Shown in pieces: positions 36,325-45,053 of a stretch of DNA of 64,000 nt (the first letter of the stretch is position 1; every line of letters begins with the position of its first letter). The position numbers were made by a program, and so were the translations under genes. The stretch is taken from NCBI RefSeq assembly GCF_019021925.1, contig NZ_CP058990.1, forward strand, positions 3,126,001-3,190,000. Reading direction: 5' to 3'. The notes under the pieces were generated by a model. The model was not told where the DNA came from and ran no database searches. It was given only the letters and a program-made list of their open reading frames with translations. Origin of the DNA: Cellulophaga sp. HaHaR_3_176 (lineage in GTDB: Bacteria; Bacteroidota; Bacteroidia; Flavobacteriales; Flavobacteriaceae).

Positions 36325-37098
36325 TTAAAGGTTGGAATTTAAAACACGTTGCAGCTCTTCTTCAAAAAAAGAAGGATGCTCTGCGACTACGTCACCAATA
36401 ACAATAATACCTGGTAATGAAGTGTTTATTAAATGTAACTTCTTTGTAGTATTACTTAAAACTCCTGTTATACAGGTTTCCTTTTCTAAGGTTCCGTTTT
36501 GAATTATTGCAAACGGAGTAGTTGTTTTTCTATACTTAGATACTTCTGCTGCTATATCATTAAATTTACGTACACCCATTAATATAACAAGTGTTGCTGA
36601 AGATTGAGCAGCCAATTTAAGATCTTGCGAAAACGATCCGTCTTTTTTAGTTGCAGTCATAACCCAAAAGCTACTGCTAATACCTCTTCGAGTTACAGGA
36701 ATTCCTTGACTTGCTGGCACAGCTATAGCACTACTAATACCTGGAACAACAGTTACTGGTATCCCAAAAGACTCTACATACTCAATCTCCTCGCTCGCTC
36801 TGCCAAATACAAAAGGGTCTCCCCCTTTTAAACGTACCACGTGCCCATATAAATAAGCATTTTCTACAATTAATTTATTGATATCATCTTGCGTAAAAGA
36901 ATGTTCTCCACAACGTTTACCTACGTATATTTTTGGAATGCTTTTATCTATTTCATTTAATAATTCTTCACTAATTAAAGCATCATACAAAATTACAGAT
37001 GCCTCTTGCATTACCTTAAAACCTCTTCGTGTTATTAAGTCACTACTACCAGGGCCTGCACCTACTAAACTAACTTTTGGTTTTTTGCTTGACATCAT
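36325..37098 (-). CDS. cobA: Uroporphyrinogen-III C-methyltransferase (SUMT)
   Basis: 257 residues, a single-domain SUMT without the CysG dehydrogenase/ferrochelatase part. It methylates uroporphyrinogen III twice with SAM, giving precorrin-2 for siroheme, the cofactor of NirB. Family marks are VSLVGAGPGSSDLITRRG at the N-terminus, YVGKRCGEHS, the VVRLKGGDPFVFGRASEE loop, and VVPGISSAIAVPASQGIPVT. It is divergent from nirB, sharing a 127-bp regulatory region with TACGTA sites. The enzymes for precorrin-2 oxidation and iron insertion are not in the window. Confidence 0.94.
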   Translation of the reverse strand: MMSSKKPKVSLVGAGPGSSDLITRRGFKVMQEASVILYDALISEELLNEIDKSIPKIYVGKRCGEHSFTQDDINKLIVENAYLYGHVVRLKGGDPFVFGRASEEIEYVESFGIPVTVVPGISSAIAVPASQGIPVTRRGISSSFWVMTATKKDGSFSQDLKLAAQSSATLVILMGVRKFNDIAAEVSKYRKTTTPFAIIQNGTLEKETCITGVLSNTTKKLHLINTSLPGIIVIGDVVAEHPSFFEEELQRVLNSNL

Positions 37099-37138
37099 AA
37101 TTTCTAATTATTAGGGTTTAGAATTATTAATATGACAA

Positions 37139-37150
37139 CAAAACTACGTA
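37139..37150 (-). promoter_or_regulatory. cobA promoter with TACGTA half element
   Basis: On the minus strand TACGTA (37145-37150) runs into TAGTTTTG (37139-37146), a perfect -7 TAnnTTTG. The second TACGTA copy 10 bp upstream is not conserved (TAAAAA). Confidence 0.55.
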
Positions 37151-37177
37151 TTTATTTTTATAAAAACATATAAAATA

Positions 37178-37199
37178 TACGTAATAATACGTATTTTTG
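37178..37199 (+). promoter_or_regulatory. nirB promoter with TACGTA-N4-TACGTA operator
   Basis: TACGTAATAATACGTA at 37178-37193, overlapping TATTTTTG (37192-37199), a perfect -7 element. A further TACGTA (37221-37226) reaches into the ATG start codon at 37226, so one protein bound there could also block translation initiation or elongation of the transcript start. Confidence 0.75.
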
Positions 37200-37225
37200 C
37201 TATGTAACATCATAAAGACGTACGT

Positions 37226-39739
37226 ATGAAAACCGTGATCGTAGTAGGAAATGGAATGGTAGGATATAAATTTTGTGAAAAATTTATAGCTAAAGAAACA
37301 AGTAAAGACTATAAACTTATTGTTTTTGGTGATGAGCCAAGACCTGCCTATGACCGTGTTCATTTAAGTGAGTTTTTTGAAAACCAAGATGCAAAGGCTT
37401 TAGAAATGGCTCCCGCAGAGTGGTATGCAGAGAATGGTATAGAGCTTATGGTTAACGAACGCGTCTCAGACATTAACCGTGAAGAGAAAACAATTACTAC
37501 AGCAAAAAATCGTGATTTTTCTTATGATTACCTTGTTTTAGCAACGGGTTCATCTGCTTTTGTACCACCTATTAAAGGAGTGGAGAAAAAGGGTGTGTTT
37601 GTATACCGTACAATTGAAGATTTAGAAGGCATGCTGTCTTATGCTGCTGAGATAAAAGCAAAAAACCCTAATGCTAAAGCCGCTGTATTAGGAGGAGGCC
37701 TTTTAGGGTTAGAGGCAGGAAAAGCGGTAATGGATATGGGCTTAGAACCTCATATTGTAGAATTTGCTCCTAAATTAATGCCAAGACAATTGGATTCTAG
37801 AAGTAGTCAAGTGTTACAATTAAAATTAGAATCTATTGGGTTACACATTCATTTAAGCAAAGCAACCAACCAAATTTTAGGTGACGATACTATTACTGGT
37901 ATGGAATTTGGCGAAGATGATGTTTTAGATGTAGAAATGCTTGTGATATCAGCAGGTATTCGTCCAAGAGATGAACTAGGAAAATCTAGTGGTTTAAAAA
38001 TGGGTGTACGTGGTGGTATAACTGTAGATAATAAAATGCAAACCTCTGATGAGAATATATATGCCATTGGAGAAATAGCCTTATACAATCAAATGATTTA
38101 TGGATTAGTAGCTCCTGGTTATGAAATGGCCACAGTAGCTGTTGATCAAATCACAGGAAATACAGAAAATGTAATGGCTGCTGAGATTGATATGTCTACC
38201 AAACTTAAATTAATAGGGGTTGATGTTGCAAGCTTTGGAGAGCCATTCATGCCTGCAGCTAAAGGGCATTCTGTGATTTTTGAAAATAAAACACAACACT
38301 TATATAAAAGGATAAATGTAAGCCTTGATGGTAAAAAACTATTAGGTGGTATTTTAGTTGGTGACGCTTCTGACTATAGCATGTTACATCAAATTTATTT
38401 GAATAGCATGCCTATACCTTCAGATCCTTCACAATTAATACTTCCTGCTGGTGATGGTGGTGCATCTTTTGGTAGCGCTATGGATTTACCTGATACTGCT
38501 GTTGTTTGTTCTTGTGAAGCTGTTACTAAAGGGCAAGTTTGTTGTTCTGTAAAAGATGATGGCAATGAAACCGTTAAAGATGTTGCTAAAGCTACCAAAG
38601 CAACTACTGGTTGTGGCGGTTGTAAACCTATGGTTACAGATTTAGTCAATGAAACATTAAAATCTTTAGGTAAGGTTGTAAAAGAACGAATTTGCGAACA
38701 TTTTGATTATTCTCGTCAAGAATTGTATGACATCGTAAAAATGAAAAGCATTCAAGACTATGATGAATTATTAGATACGCATGGAAAAGGAAACGGTTGC
38801 GAAACCTGTAAACCTTTAGCAGCTTCATTATTCGCTAGTATTTTTAACGAGACAGCAAATAAACAAGATACCATACAAGATACCAACGATAGGTATTTAG
38901 CAAACATTCAACGAAATGGTACGTACTCTGTAGTACCACGTGTTGCTGGTGGTGAAATTTCACCGAAGCAAATGATTGCAATGGGTAGAATTGCCCAAAA
39001 ATATGACTTGTATACCAAAATTACGGGTGGTCAAAGAATAGATATGTTCGGTGCCAAACTGCATGAATTACCATTGATTTGGGAAGAGTTAATTGCAGAA
39101 GGTTTTGAAACTGGACAAGCCTATGGAAAATCATTACGTACCGTAAAAAGCTGTGTAGGTTCTACATGGTGTAGATATGGTATGGACGAAAGTGTGAGTT
39201 TCGCCATTGAAATAGAAAATAGATATAAAGGTATTCGTTCTCCTCACAAATTTAAAGGTGGTGTTTCTGGTTGTATCCGTGAATGTGCTGAAGCCCGTGG
39301 TAAAGATTTTGGTTTTATAGCTGTAGAAGGTGGCTGGAATATATACATCGGCGGAAACGGAGGTGCAACTCCCAAACATGCATTACTATTAGCTGAAAAA
39401 GTAGATAAAGAAACTGCTATAAAATATGTTGATCGTTTTTTAATGTACTATATACAAACTGCACAACCTTTAATGCGTACTGCTGCTTGGTTAGATAAAT
39501 TAGAAGGTGGTATTGATTATGTAAAAGATGTTGTGATTAATGATTGTTTGGGTATTGTCGATCAATTAGATAAAGAAATGCAACATTTAGTAGATACTTA
39601 TAAATGCGAATGGAAAGAAGCAATTGAAAATCCTGAAATAAGAGCTAAATATACACACTTTGTAAACTCAACTGAAGAAGATGAGAACATTGAGTTTGTT
39701 TCTTTAAGAGAACAAAAAATGCCTACTCCTTGGGTTTAG
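37226..39739 (+). CDS. nirB: NAD(P)H-dependent nitrite reductase, large subunit
   Basis: 837 residues, normal NirB length. Residues 1-400 are the FAD/NAD(P)H module (VIVVGNGMVGYKF, AVLGGGLLGLEAGKAV). Two BFD-like [2Fe-2S] segments follow (CSCEAVTKGQVC with TTGCGGCKP, and ICEHFDYSRQEL with GNGCETCKP). The C-terminal part is the siroheme/[4Fe-4S] reductase, with ligands in KSCVGSTWC (C-x5-C) and SGCIRECAEARG (C-x3-C). It reduces nitrite to ammonium with six electrons from NAD(P)H. It is first in an operon with nirD, DUF4202 and the sensor kinase. Confidence 0.96.
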   Translation: MKTVIVVGNGMVGYKFCEKFIAKETSKDYKLIVFGDEPRPAYDRVHLSEFFENQDAKALEMAPAEWYAENGIELMVNERVSDINREEKTITTAKNRDFSYDYLVLATGSSAFVPPIKGVEKKGVFVYRTIEDLEGMLSYAAEIKAKNPNAKAAVLGGGLLGLEAGKAVMDMGLEPHIVEFAPKLMPRQLDSRSSQVLQLKLESIGLHIHLSKATNQILGDDTITGMEFGEDDVLDVEMLVISAGIRPRDELGKSSGLKMGVRGGITVDNKMQTSDENIYAIGEIALYNQMIYGLVAPGYEMATVAVDQITGNTENVMAAEIDMSTKLKLIGVDVASFGEPFMPAAKGHSVIFENKTQHLYKRINVSLDGKKLLGGILVGDASDYSMLHQIYLNSMPIPSDPSQLILPAGDGGASFGSAMDLPDTAVVCSCEAVTKGQVCCSVKDDGNETVKDVAKATKATTGCGGCKPMVTDLVNETLKSLGKVVKERICEHFDYSRQELYDIVKMKSIQDYDELLDTHGKGNGCETCKPLAASLFASIFNETANKQDTIQDTNDRYLANIQRNGTYSVVPRVAGGEISPKQMIAMGRIAQKYDLYTKITGGQRIDMFGAKLHELPLIWEELIAEGFETGQAYGKSLRTVKSCVGSTWCRYGMDESVSFAIEIENRYKGIRSPHKFKGGVSGCIRECAEARGKDFGFIAVEGGWNIYIGGNGGATPKHALLLAEKVDKETAIKYVDRFLMYYIQTAQPLMRTAAWLDKLEGGIDYVKDVVINDCLGIVDQLDKEMQHLVDTYKCEWKEAIENPEIRAKYTHFVNSTEEDENIEFVSLREQKMPTPWV

Positions 39740-39772
39740 TAATATCAATGTTGAATTAAAAAGATAGAAAAA

Positions 39773-40153
39773 ATGATAGATTCAATTTTAAAAGAATACT
39801 CTACAACAGCACTTGAAGAAGTTACTATTTGGTATAAAGCTGCAGCAGTGACTAAGTTTCCTAAAAATGGCGGTGCATGTGTAAAATACAATAATCGCCA
39901 AATTGCAGTTTTCAATTTTACTCGAGAAAATAAATGGTATGCTTGTCAAAATTTATGTCCACATAAAATGGAAATGGTGCTTTCTCGCGGAATGATTGGT
40001 GAAGATATGGGCACTCCAAAAGTAGCTTGTCCTTTACATAAAAACACTTTTTCATTAGAAACAGGAGAAAATTTAAATGGTTCTTTAGAAGCAATTTCAA
40101 CATATCCCGTAAAAATAGAAGATGGTTTTGTGTATATTGGTTTTTCTGAATAG
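39773..40153 (+). CDS. nirD: Nitrite reductase small subunit, Rieske-type
   Basis: 126 residues, 33 bp after nirB. A Rieske-like beta domain. Unlike E. coli NirD, both ligand pairs for a [2Fe-2S] cluster are present: C-x-H in NLCPHKMEM and C-x2-H in VACPLHKNTF. It resembles the NasE-type small subunit. It joins NirB in the cytoplasmic siroheme nitrite reductase. Confidence 0.93.
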   Translation: MIDSILKEYSTTALEEVTIWYKAAAVTKFPKNGGACVKYNNRQIAVFNFTRENKWYACQNLCPHKMEMVLSRGMIGEDMGTPKVACPLHKNTFSLETGENLNGSLEAISTYPVKIEDGFVYIGFSE

Positions 40154-40177
40154 CTTTGGAGCAAACCTAATTACATT

Positions 40178-40768
40178 ATGGCAACATCGGATAAATTAAA
40201 AAAAGCTTTTGATCTTTTTGACAAAGCTAATGAGCAAGATCCTAATAAAGAAGTATATAACGGGTCTGAATATGCTAAAGAAGTTCTTTATGCCATCCGA
40301 ATGACTGATAAGTTAAACTCATTTGCTCCTGATGCTTCCGAAGCAGTTCAACTTACCGCACGTTGTCAACATATTTGTAGATGGGAAATTTCGAGAGATT
40401 CTTATGAAATGAATAGAACTGGCTACCTTAAATGGAGACAAGATCTTAAAAAATTTCATGCTGATAAAGCTGGAGAAATTTTGAAAACTGTTGGCTATGA
40501 TAAAGACACAATAGATAATGTTGCTTTTTTATTAGAAAAAAAACAATTAAAGAAAAACGAAGAGACACAAACAATGGAAGATGTTATTTGTTTGGTATTT
40601 TTAGAATTCTATTTTGAACCATTTGCTAAAAAATATTCTGAAGAAAAACTCATCGACATCCTTCAGAAAACATGGCGTAAAATGTCTAAAAAAGGGCAAG
40701 AAGCTGCCTTAAAACTGCCTTTATCAGAAAGTTCTCTTGCCTTGGTAGGCAAAGCACTGCAAGGGTAG
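40178..40768 (+). CDS. DUF4202 family protein
   Basis: 196 residues, helical. Conserved blocks are ARCQHICRWEISRDSYEMNR, then GYLKWRQDLKKFHADKAGEI near residue 87, and MEDVICLVFLEFYFEPF near 137, as in DUF4202. The His/Asp spacing (QHICRW, FHADKA, EDVICLVFLE) suggests an HD-type metal-binding fold. It is found next to nirBD here, 24 bp downstream, and so probably helps nitrite reduction or its regulation. No established activity. Confidence 0.82.
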   Translation: MATSDKLKKAFDLFDKANEQDPNKEVYNGSEYAKEVLYAIRMTDKLNSFAPDASEAVQLTARCQHICRWEISRDSYEMNRTGYLKWRQDLKKFHADKAGEILKTVGYDKDTIDNVAFLLEKKQLKKNEETQTMEDVICLVFLEFYFEPFAKKYSEEKLIDILQKTWRKMSKKGQEAALKLPLSESSLALVGKALQG

Positions 40769-40795
40769 GCTTAGTAAGTTACAATTACGAACTAC

Positions 40796-42622
40796 ATGAT
40801 GGATATAAAATTTGAGCAACCACTAGACTCTTCTACCTTTTTGAGAATTCGAAAATGGTATTTGCTTGCTCTAGCCGCAATTGCACTTACTATTATTGTA
40901 GCTCAAATTTTAATACAAGTGCATTTAAACGCTCAACTTGATGATTCTAGGGTAATTAACGTAGCGGGAAGACAGCGTGCTTATAGTCAGAAATTAGTCA
41001 AAGAAGCACTGCTATTAAAACAGTCTGGCTCTGATAAGAAGCAAATACTTACGGAATTAAAAAAGACCATCACTACTTGGAAAATATCTCATGCGGCCTT
41101 ACAATTCGGGAATGATTCTATGGGGATTCAAAAAGAAACCCACGAAGATATACTCGCCTTATTTAAAAAAATAACGCCACACCATACAGCAATGATCACG
41201 GCTGCACAACAGGTGATTGCAGAAGAAGAAAAATTAACACTAAGTCCCTCATCAGTTACACAAAAAAACATTCAAACGCTTCTTGATAACGAACGTACTT
41301 TTTTAAGATTGATGGATGTTATTGTTAATGAATACGATAATCGGAGTAAAACACAACTAGAAAATTTAAAATTTAAAGAATACCTTCTACTTATCTTTTC
41401 ATTACTCATATTATTTCTAGAAATCCTCTTTATATTTAAACCATTATCACTTCAAATTAAAAATACTATTTCTAGGTTGATGAACAATCAATTAGAATCT
41501 GAAGCTAATACAGATAAGATTCAACATTTATATCAAGAAAAAGAAAAATCATTACAAGAATTACAGGAGTTGAATTTTGTCATTGATAATGCCGCCTTAT
41601 TTGCAAGTGCTAAAAATGATGGCGGAATAGTTTTTATAAGTAAGAAATTTCAAGAATTACTAGGCTGTACATCATCAGACCTATCTATGCCATTGTCTGA
41701 GTTATTAACTATAAATGAAGGTCAGCAAGAATATTTAAAAGAGGTTTTAAAAAGTAACCGAAAAAGCATACGATCTGAAGAAATAAAAATTAGAACTAAA
41801 AAAGAACAAGATATTTGGTTAGATATGTCTATCATTCCACTACATCAATCTACCAAAAAACAAAGTATTTTAATACTTTGTTCTGATATTACAGAGCGTA
41901 AAGAAAATCAAGAAAAAGTAGAGCAATTAACTAAGCAGAATTTTGAAGATAAAATGCTTCAGAAAAAAATGCAGGCCAGTCAAGTTGTAGAGGGCCAAGA
42001 AGAAGAGCGAAAGCGTATTGCTAAAGATATACACGATGGTATTGGGCAAATGCTAACTGCTTTAAAATTTAATATAGAATCTATTAATTTAGAGAATACT
42101 GCTAAAACTGCAGAAAAAATAGCCTATTTAAAAACATTGTGCTCTGATTTAATAAAAGGTGTGCGTACTGCTACATTTAACCTTACACCACCTGAACTTA
42201 AAGATCATGGTATTTTCCCTGCATTGCATAAAATGACTACAGAGTTATCTAAATTAACTGGTAAAAACATTCTTTTCGATAATAAAACAGATAAACATAT
42301 TCGTTTTGATTCTTTAGCGGAAACTAATATTTATAGAGTAGCTCAAGAAGCTGTAAATAATGCTATCAAATATGCTGATGCAACTTACATATTGTTAACT
42401 ATAAACTACAGTGATGGTATTTTAAGCGTTGTTGTAGATGATAACGGAAAAGGATTTGATAACTCGATTTTAAAAGACACACCAAAAAATAATAGCGAAG
42501 GCGGAATGGGTCTTTTTTATATGAAAGAACGAATTAGTTATATTAACGGGCGTTTATTCATAAATTCAGAACCCGGTAAAGGCACAAGAATCACTATAAA
42601 TTATAAAACAGATGAAGCCTAA
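40796..42622 (+). CDS. NarX/NreB-like nitrate-sensing histidine kinase
   Basis: 608 residues. Membrane helix 1 at about 21-42 and helix 2 at about 196-217. The periplasmic region between them belongs to the PilJ/NarX-type sensor family, with the P-box-like SRVINVAGRQRAYSQKLVKE just after helix 1. Then a PAS domain (about 255-370), and a HisKA_3 kinase core with His413 in RIAKDIHDGIGQ and HATPase motifs AQEAVNNAIKYA and GGMGLFYMKERI. HisKA_3 kinases pair with NarL-type regulators, here most likely the one at 27209-27877. It lies 27 bp after the DUF4202 gene. Confidence 0.9.
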   Translation: MMDIKFEQPLDSSTFLRIRKWYLLALAAIALTIIVAQILIQVHLNAQLDDSRVINVAGRQRAYSQKLVKEALLLKQSGSDKKQILTELKKTITTWKISHAALQFGNDSMGIQKETHEDILALFKKITPHHTAMITAAQQVIAEEEKLTLSPSSVTQKNIQTLLDNERTFLRLMDVIVNEYDNRSKTQLENLKFKEYLLLIFSLLILFLEILFIFKPLSLQIKNTISRLMNNQLESEANTDKIQHLYQEKEKSLQELQELNFVIDNAALFASAKNDGGIVFISKKFQELLGCTSSDLSMPLSELLTINEGQQEYLKEVLKSNRKSIRSEEIKIRTKKEQDIWLDMSIIPLHQSTKKQSILILCSDITERKENQEKVEQLTKQNFEDKMLQKKMQASQVVEGQEEERKRIAKDIHDGIGQMLTALKFNIESINLENTAKTAEKIAYLKTLCSDLIKGVRTATFNLTPPELKDHGIFPALHKMTTELSKLTGKNILFDNKTDKHIRFDSLAETNIYRVAQEAVNNAIKYADATYILLTINYSDGILSVVVDDNGKGFDNSILKDTPKNNSEGGMGLFYMKERISYINGRLFINSEPGKGTRITINYKTDEA

Positions 42623-42657
42623 AATACTTTAAATTTATCTACAGTAAAAAAACACTC

Positions 42658-43020
42658 ATGAAAATTAGAATTAAAGGTAACACCATCAGATACAGACTTA
42701 CTAAAAGCGAAGTTGAAACATTTTGTGAAACAGGTATCTTCTCTGAGCAAACTGAATTTGGATCTACTTTTTTTACATATGAATTGAAAGCTAAAAAGGA
42801 TCTTAAAAACCTTGAGGCTGATTATGTAAATAACACCGTTACTATTTATTTTCCTGAAGAAAACACTAAAAACTGGGCAACCAATTCTGTAGTAGGTTTT
42901 AACAATTTACATACTACAAAAACAGGCAGTGAACTTTCTATTTTAATAGAAAAAGATTTTGTTTGTATGGATGAAACTGTAGAAGATCAATCTGATAATT
43001 ATCCAAATCCAAAGGCTTAA
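42658..43020 (+). CDS. DUF7009-like small protein
   Basis: 120 residues, soluble. The N-terminus MKIRIKGNTIRYRLTKSEVE, then FCETGIFSEQTEFGSTFFTYEL, and the later TVTIYFPEENTKNW and LSILIEKDFVCMDET, match a small Bacteroidetes family (DUF7009 as I recall it). Function unknown. The last gene of the nirBD transcript, 35 bp after the sensor kinase. Confidence 0.65.
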   Translation: MKIRIKGNTIRYRLTKSEVETFCETGIFSEQTEFGSTFFTYELKAKKDLKNLEADYVNNTVTIYFPEENTKNWATNSVVGFNNLHTTKTGSELSILIEKDFVCMDETVEDQSDNYPNPKA

Positions 43021-43351
43021 TCTGGTTTTAAATTTTTCTTTAATTACATCTACTACTTTATTGAAGAAGGATATCTAATAATTGATATTTTTTTATTTCA
43101 AGTGCATCAAAAATATATGCCTATTCAATTTTAATAATGTGGCTACATTGTTTAAATGTCGGTTCTATATTAGTGCTTGACGAATAATTAAAGTTCTTGT
43201 TGCTTACATATTTAACTTGATTAAATCGTTTACAGAAAATTCTTTTTGAGAAATGGTGCTTACAAACGTTTTCATCTTATTACATTTATATTTCTTAAAA
43301 TTAGGAATAATTTAATGTCGTCAATTAAATTATTGAACATATGATTTTAAA
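43021..43351. other. 331-bp gap, possible gene remnant
   Basis: No intact gene. On the minus strand a 23-codon frame (43204-43275) begins MKTFVSTISQKEFSVNDLIK, a natural-looking protein N-terminus, and then hits a stop. This may be the start of a decayed gene. Otherwise AT-rich, with no clear hairpin or promoter. Confidence 0.3.
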
Positions 43352-44266
43352 ATGATAAAAACACAGTTTACATTACTTGCTTTTCTTTTAATAACCTGCT
43401 CTATTTGGAGTCAAAACAGATACAAAGACACTATTTTTTCATCTATACAAAAAAGAACTTTTAATTATGCAGACACACTCCTGCTAGATTTTTATGATTC
43501 TAAATCTGATATTAAAAAAATGAGACCTCTTGTGATTTTGGTTCATGGCGGTGGTTTTGTTGCAGGCCAAAGAAATGGAGGAGACGAAAAAGGTTTAAGT
43601 ACTATATTAGCTAAAAGAGGTTATGCTGTTGCCTCTATAAATTACCGGTTGACACTAAAAGGAAAATCTTTTGGCTGTGATTGCCAAACGGATATTAAAA
43701 TGAATACCTATGTTCAAGCTGTTGAAGATGTTATAAAGTCTATATATTATTTAACAACTTATGATACAACTTTTAAAGTTGACCCAAATAAAATTATATT
43801 AATAGGTAGTAGTGCGGGCGCAGAAACAATTTTAAATACAATTATTATGAAAAATAATTACTTGTTTCAGCATATTAAATACCCTAACACTAAAGTAATT
43901 GGCGCTGTAAGCTTTGCTGGCGCAACAATAAATAGCGATTATTTGACTCAAGAAAATTTAGTTCCGATGCTCTTTTTTCATGGTCAATTAGATAATAAAA
44001 TTCCGTTTGGGATTGCATCACACCACTATTGCCCATCAAACTCTAATGGTTATTTAATTTTAGATGGACCTAAAAAAATTACAAATAGAATTAAAGAATT
44101 AGACGGATCTTATATTGTAAATATAGATCCTGATGGAGGACATGAATGGGCTTCACTTGGATACAAATTCACTGATAAAATAATTGATTTTCTTTATTTA
44201 AATGTTTTAAATAAAGAGCCTATTCAAGACACACAAGTAGTTAATTACCCTTTTTTAAAACTATAA
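43352..44266 (+). CDS. Secreted alpha/beta hydrolase (carboxylesterase-like)
   Basis: 304 residues. Signal peptide about 1-20 (cleavage near IWSQ). The oxyanion-hole motif VHGGGFVAGQ near residue 64, the nucleophile elbow GSSAGAE near 154, the Asp-region FFHGQLDNKIPF and the late His in DGGHEWAS complete the catalytic set. HGGG puts it in the hormone-sensitive-lipase/carboxylesterase group. The role is extracytoplasmic ester hydrolysis of an unknown substrate. It converges with the MtfA-like gene 2 bp away. Confidence 0.88.
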   Translation: MIKTQFTLLAFLLITCSIWSQNRYKDTIFSSIQKRTFNYADTLLLDFYDSKSDIKKMRPLVILVHGGGFVAGQRNGGDEKGLSTILAKRGYAVASINYRLTLKGKSFGCDCQTDIKMNTYVQAVEDVIKSIYYLTTYDTTFKVDPNKIILIGSSAGAETILNTIIMKNNYLFQHIKYPNTKVIGAVSFAGATINSDYLTQENLVPMLFFHGQLDNKIPFGIASHHYCPSNSNGYLILDGPKKITNRIKELDGSYIVNIDPDGGHEWASLGYKFTDKIIDFLYLNVLNKEPIQDTQVVNYPFLKL

Positions 44267-44268
44267 AC

Positions 44269-45045
44269 TCATGCTCTATCTTGAGCATAAATTTTAGACA
44301 ACAAGCTATATAATTCAGGGTGTTTTTCTTTGAGTTTTTCTGGTTGATTAAAGAAGTATTCACTTACTACACTCAAAAATTCTATCTGACTTGTAGCTCC
44401 GTATGGATTAATATCTGAATCTTTTTCGTTAATTTTTTCAATTTCTTGATGCATAATGTTCAACCAAGGTAGTATGAATTGCTTTTTCATAATACTTTCA
44501 GGAATACCATCTACAGCACCATCAGCCTTATCTATTAAATGTACAAATTCATGTATACCGACGTTACTTTCACTTTCTTTTAAAGCAAAGCCAGCTCGTA
44601 ATGCAGGTAGTGACAAAATCATTAACCGATTCATATCTCCAGAACCAACTTTACCTAAAATAGTACGTCCACTACCTTCTGTCTGATGATCTTCATTGAA
44701 GGAGTCTTTATATAAAAGTACTTCATTAATATTTCGGTAACGTAATTCTGGAAAACCAAAAAGAGGTATCACAGCACTCGAAGCAACAAGCAGGCAATCT
44801 GTGTCATCAATTTGTACATCTACACCCGTTATGGTTACTTCATTTAAAAAGTAAAGAACCTCAGCTTCAAATTTTGATTTATTTTCTGCATCTAATTCTG
44901 CATAGAAATCTACATTATCTTGTAATATTTTTTTCCATGCTTCAATGAATTGTTTGATTTTAGGTTCTTTTTTCCTCATTAAAAAAAACCAAACTAAATA
45001 CCCCAACAAAAGTGCAGGTAATATGCTTGCTAACCAATAAGGCAT
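44269..45045 (-). CDS. MtfA-like zinc peptidase (M90)
   Basis: 258 residues with one N-terminal membrane helix (ASILPALLLGYLVWFFLM), which E. coli MtfA lacks. Zinc motif HEFVH in VGIHEFVHLIDKADGAVDGIP, and the third-ligand region QIEFLSVVSEYFFNQPEKL. MtfA binds the Mlc repressor in E. coli, but here it is a membrane-anchored peptidase of unknown target. It lies 8 bp after the GH63-type glucosidase, so both are one transcript. Confidence 0.85.
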   Translation of the reverse strand: MPYWLASILPALLLGYLVWFFLMRKKEPKIKQFIEAWKKILQDNVDFYAELDAENKSKFEAEVLYFLNEVTITGVDVQIDDTDCLLVASSAVIPLFGFPELRYRNINEVLLYKDSFNEDHQTEGSGRTILGKVGSGDMNRLMILSLPALRAGFALKESESNVGIHEFVHLIDKADGAVDGIPESIMKKQFILPWLNIMHQEIEKINEKDSDINPYGATSQIEFLSVVSEYFFNQPEKLKEKHPELYSLLSKIYAQDRA

Positions 45046-45053
45046 ACTACTTA

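Noticed and set aside
38937..39150. More TACGTA/GTACGTA-like strings inside nirB and a few other coding regions
   Set aside because: They are single, inside genes, and not in the 10-bp paired arrangement. Chance occurrence in AT-rich coding DNA is enough to explain them.
43204..43275. A 23-codon minus-strand frame with a natural-looking N-terminus in the gap after the DUF7009-like gene
   Set aside because: Too short, and no continuation in another frame that I could recognise. Noted only as a possible remnant, not called as a gene or pseudogene.
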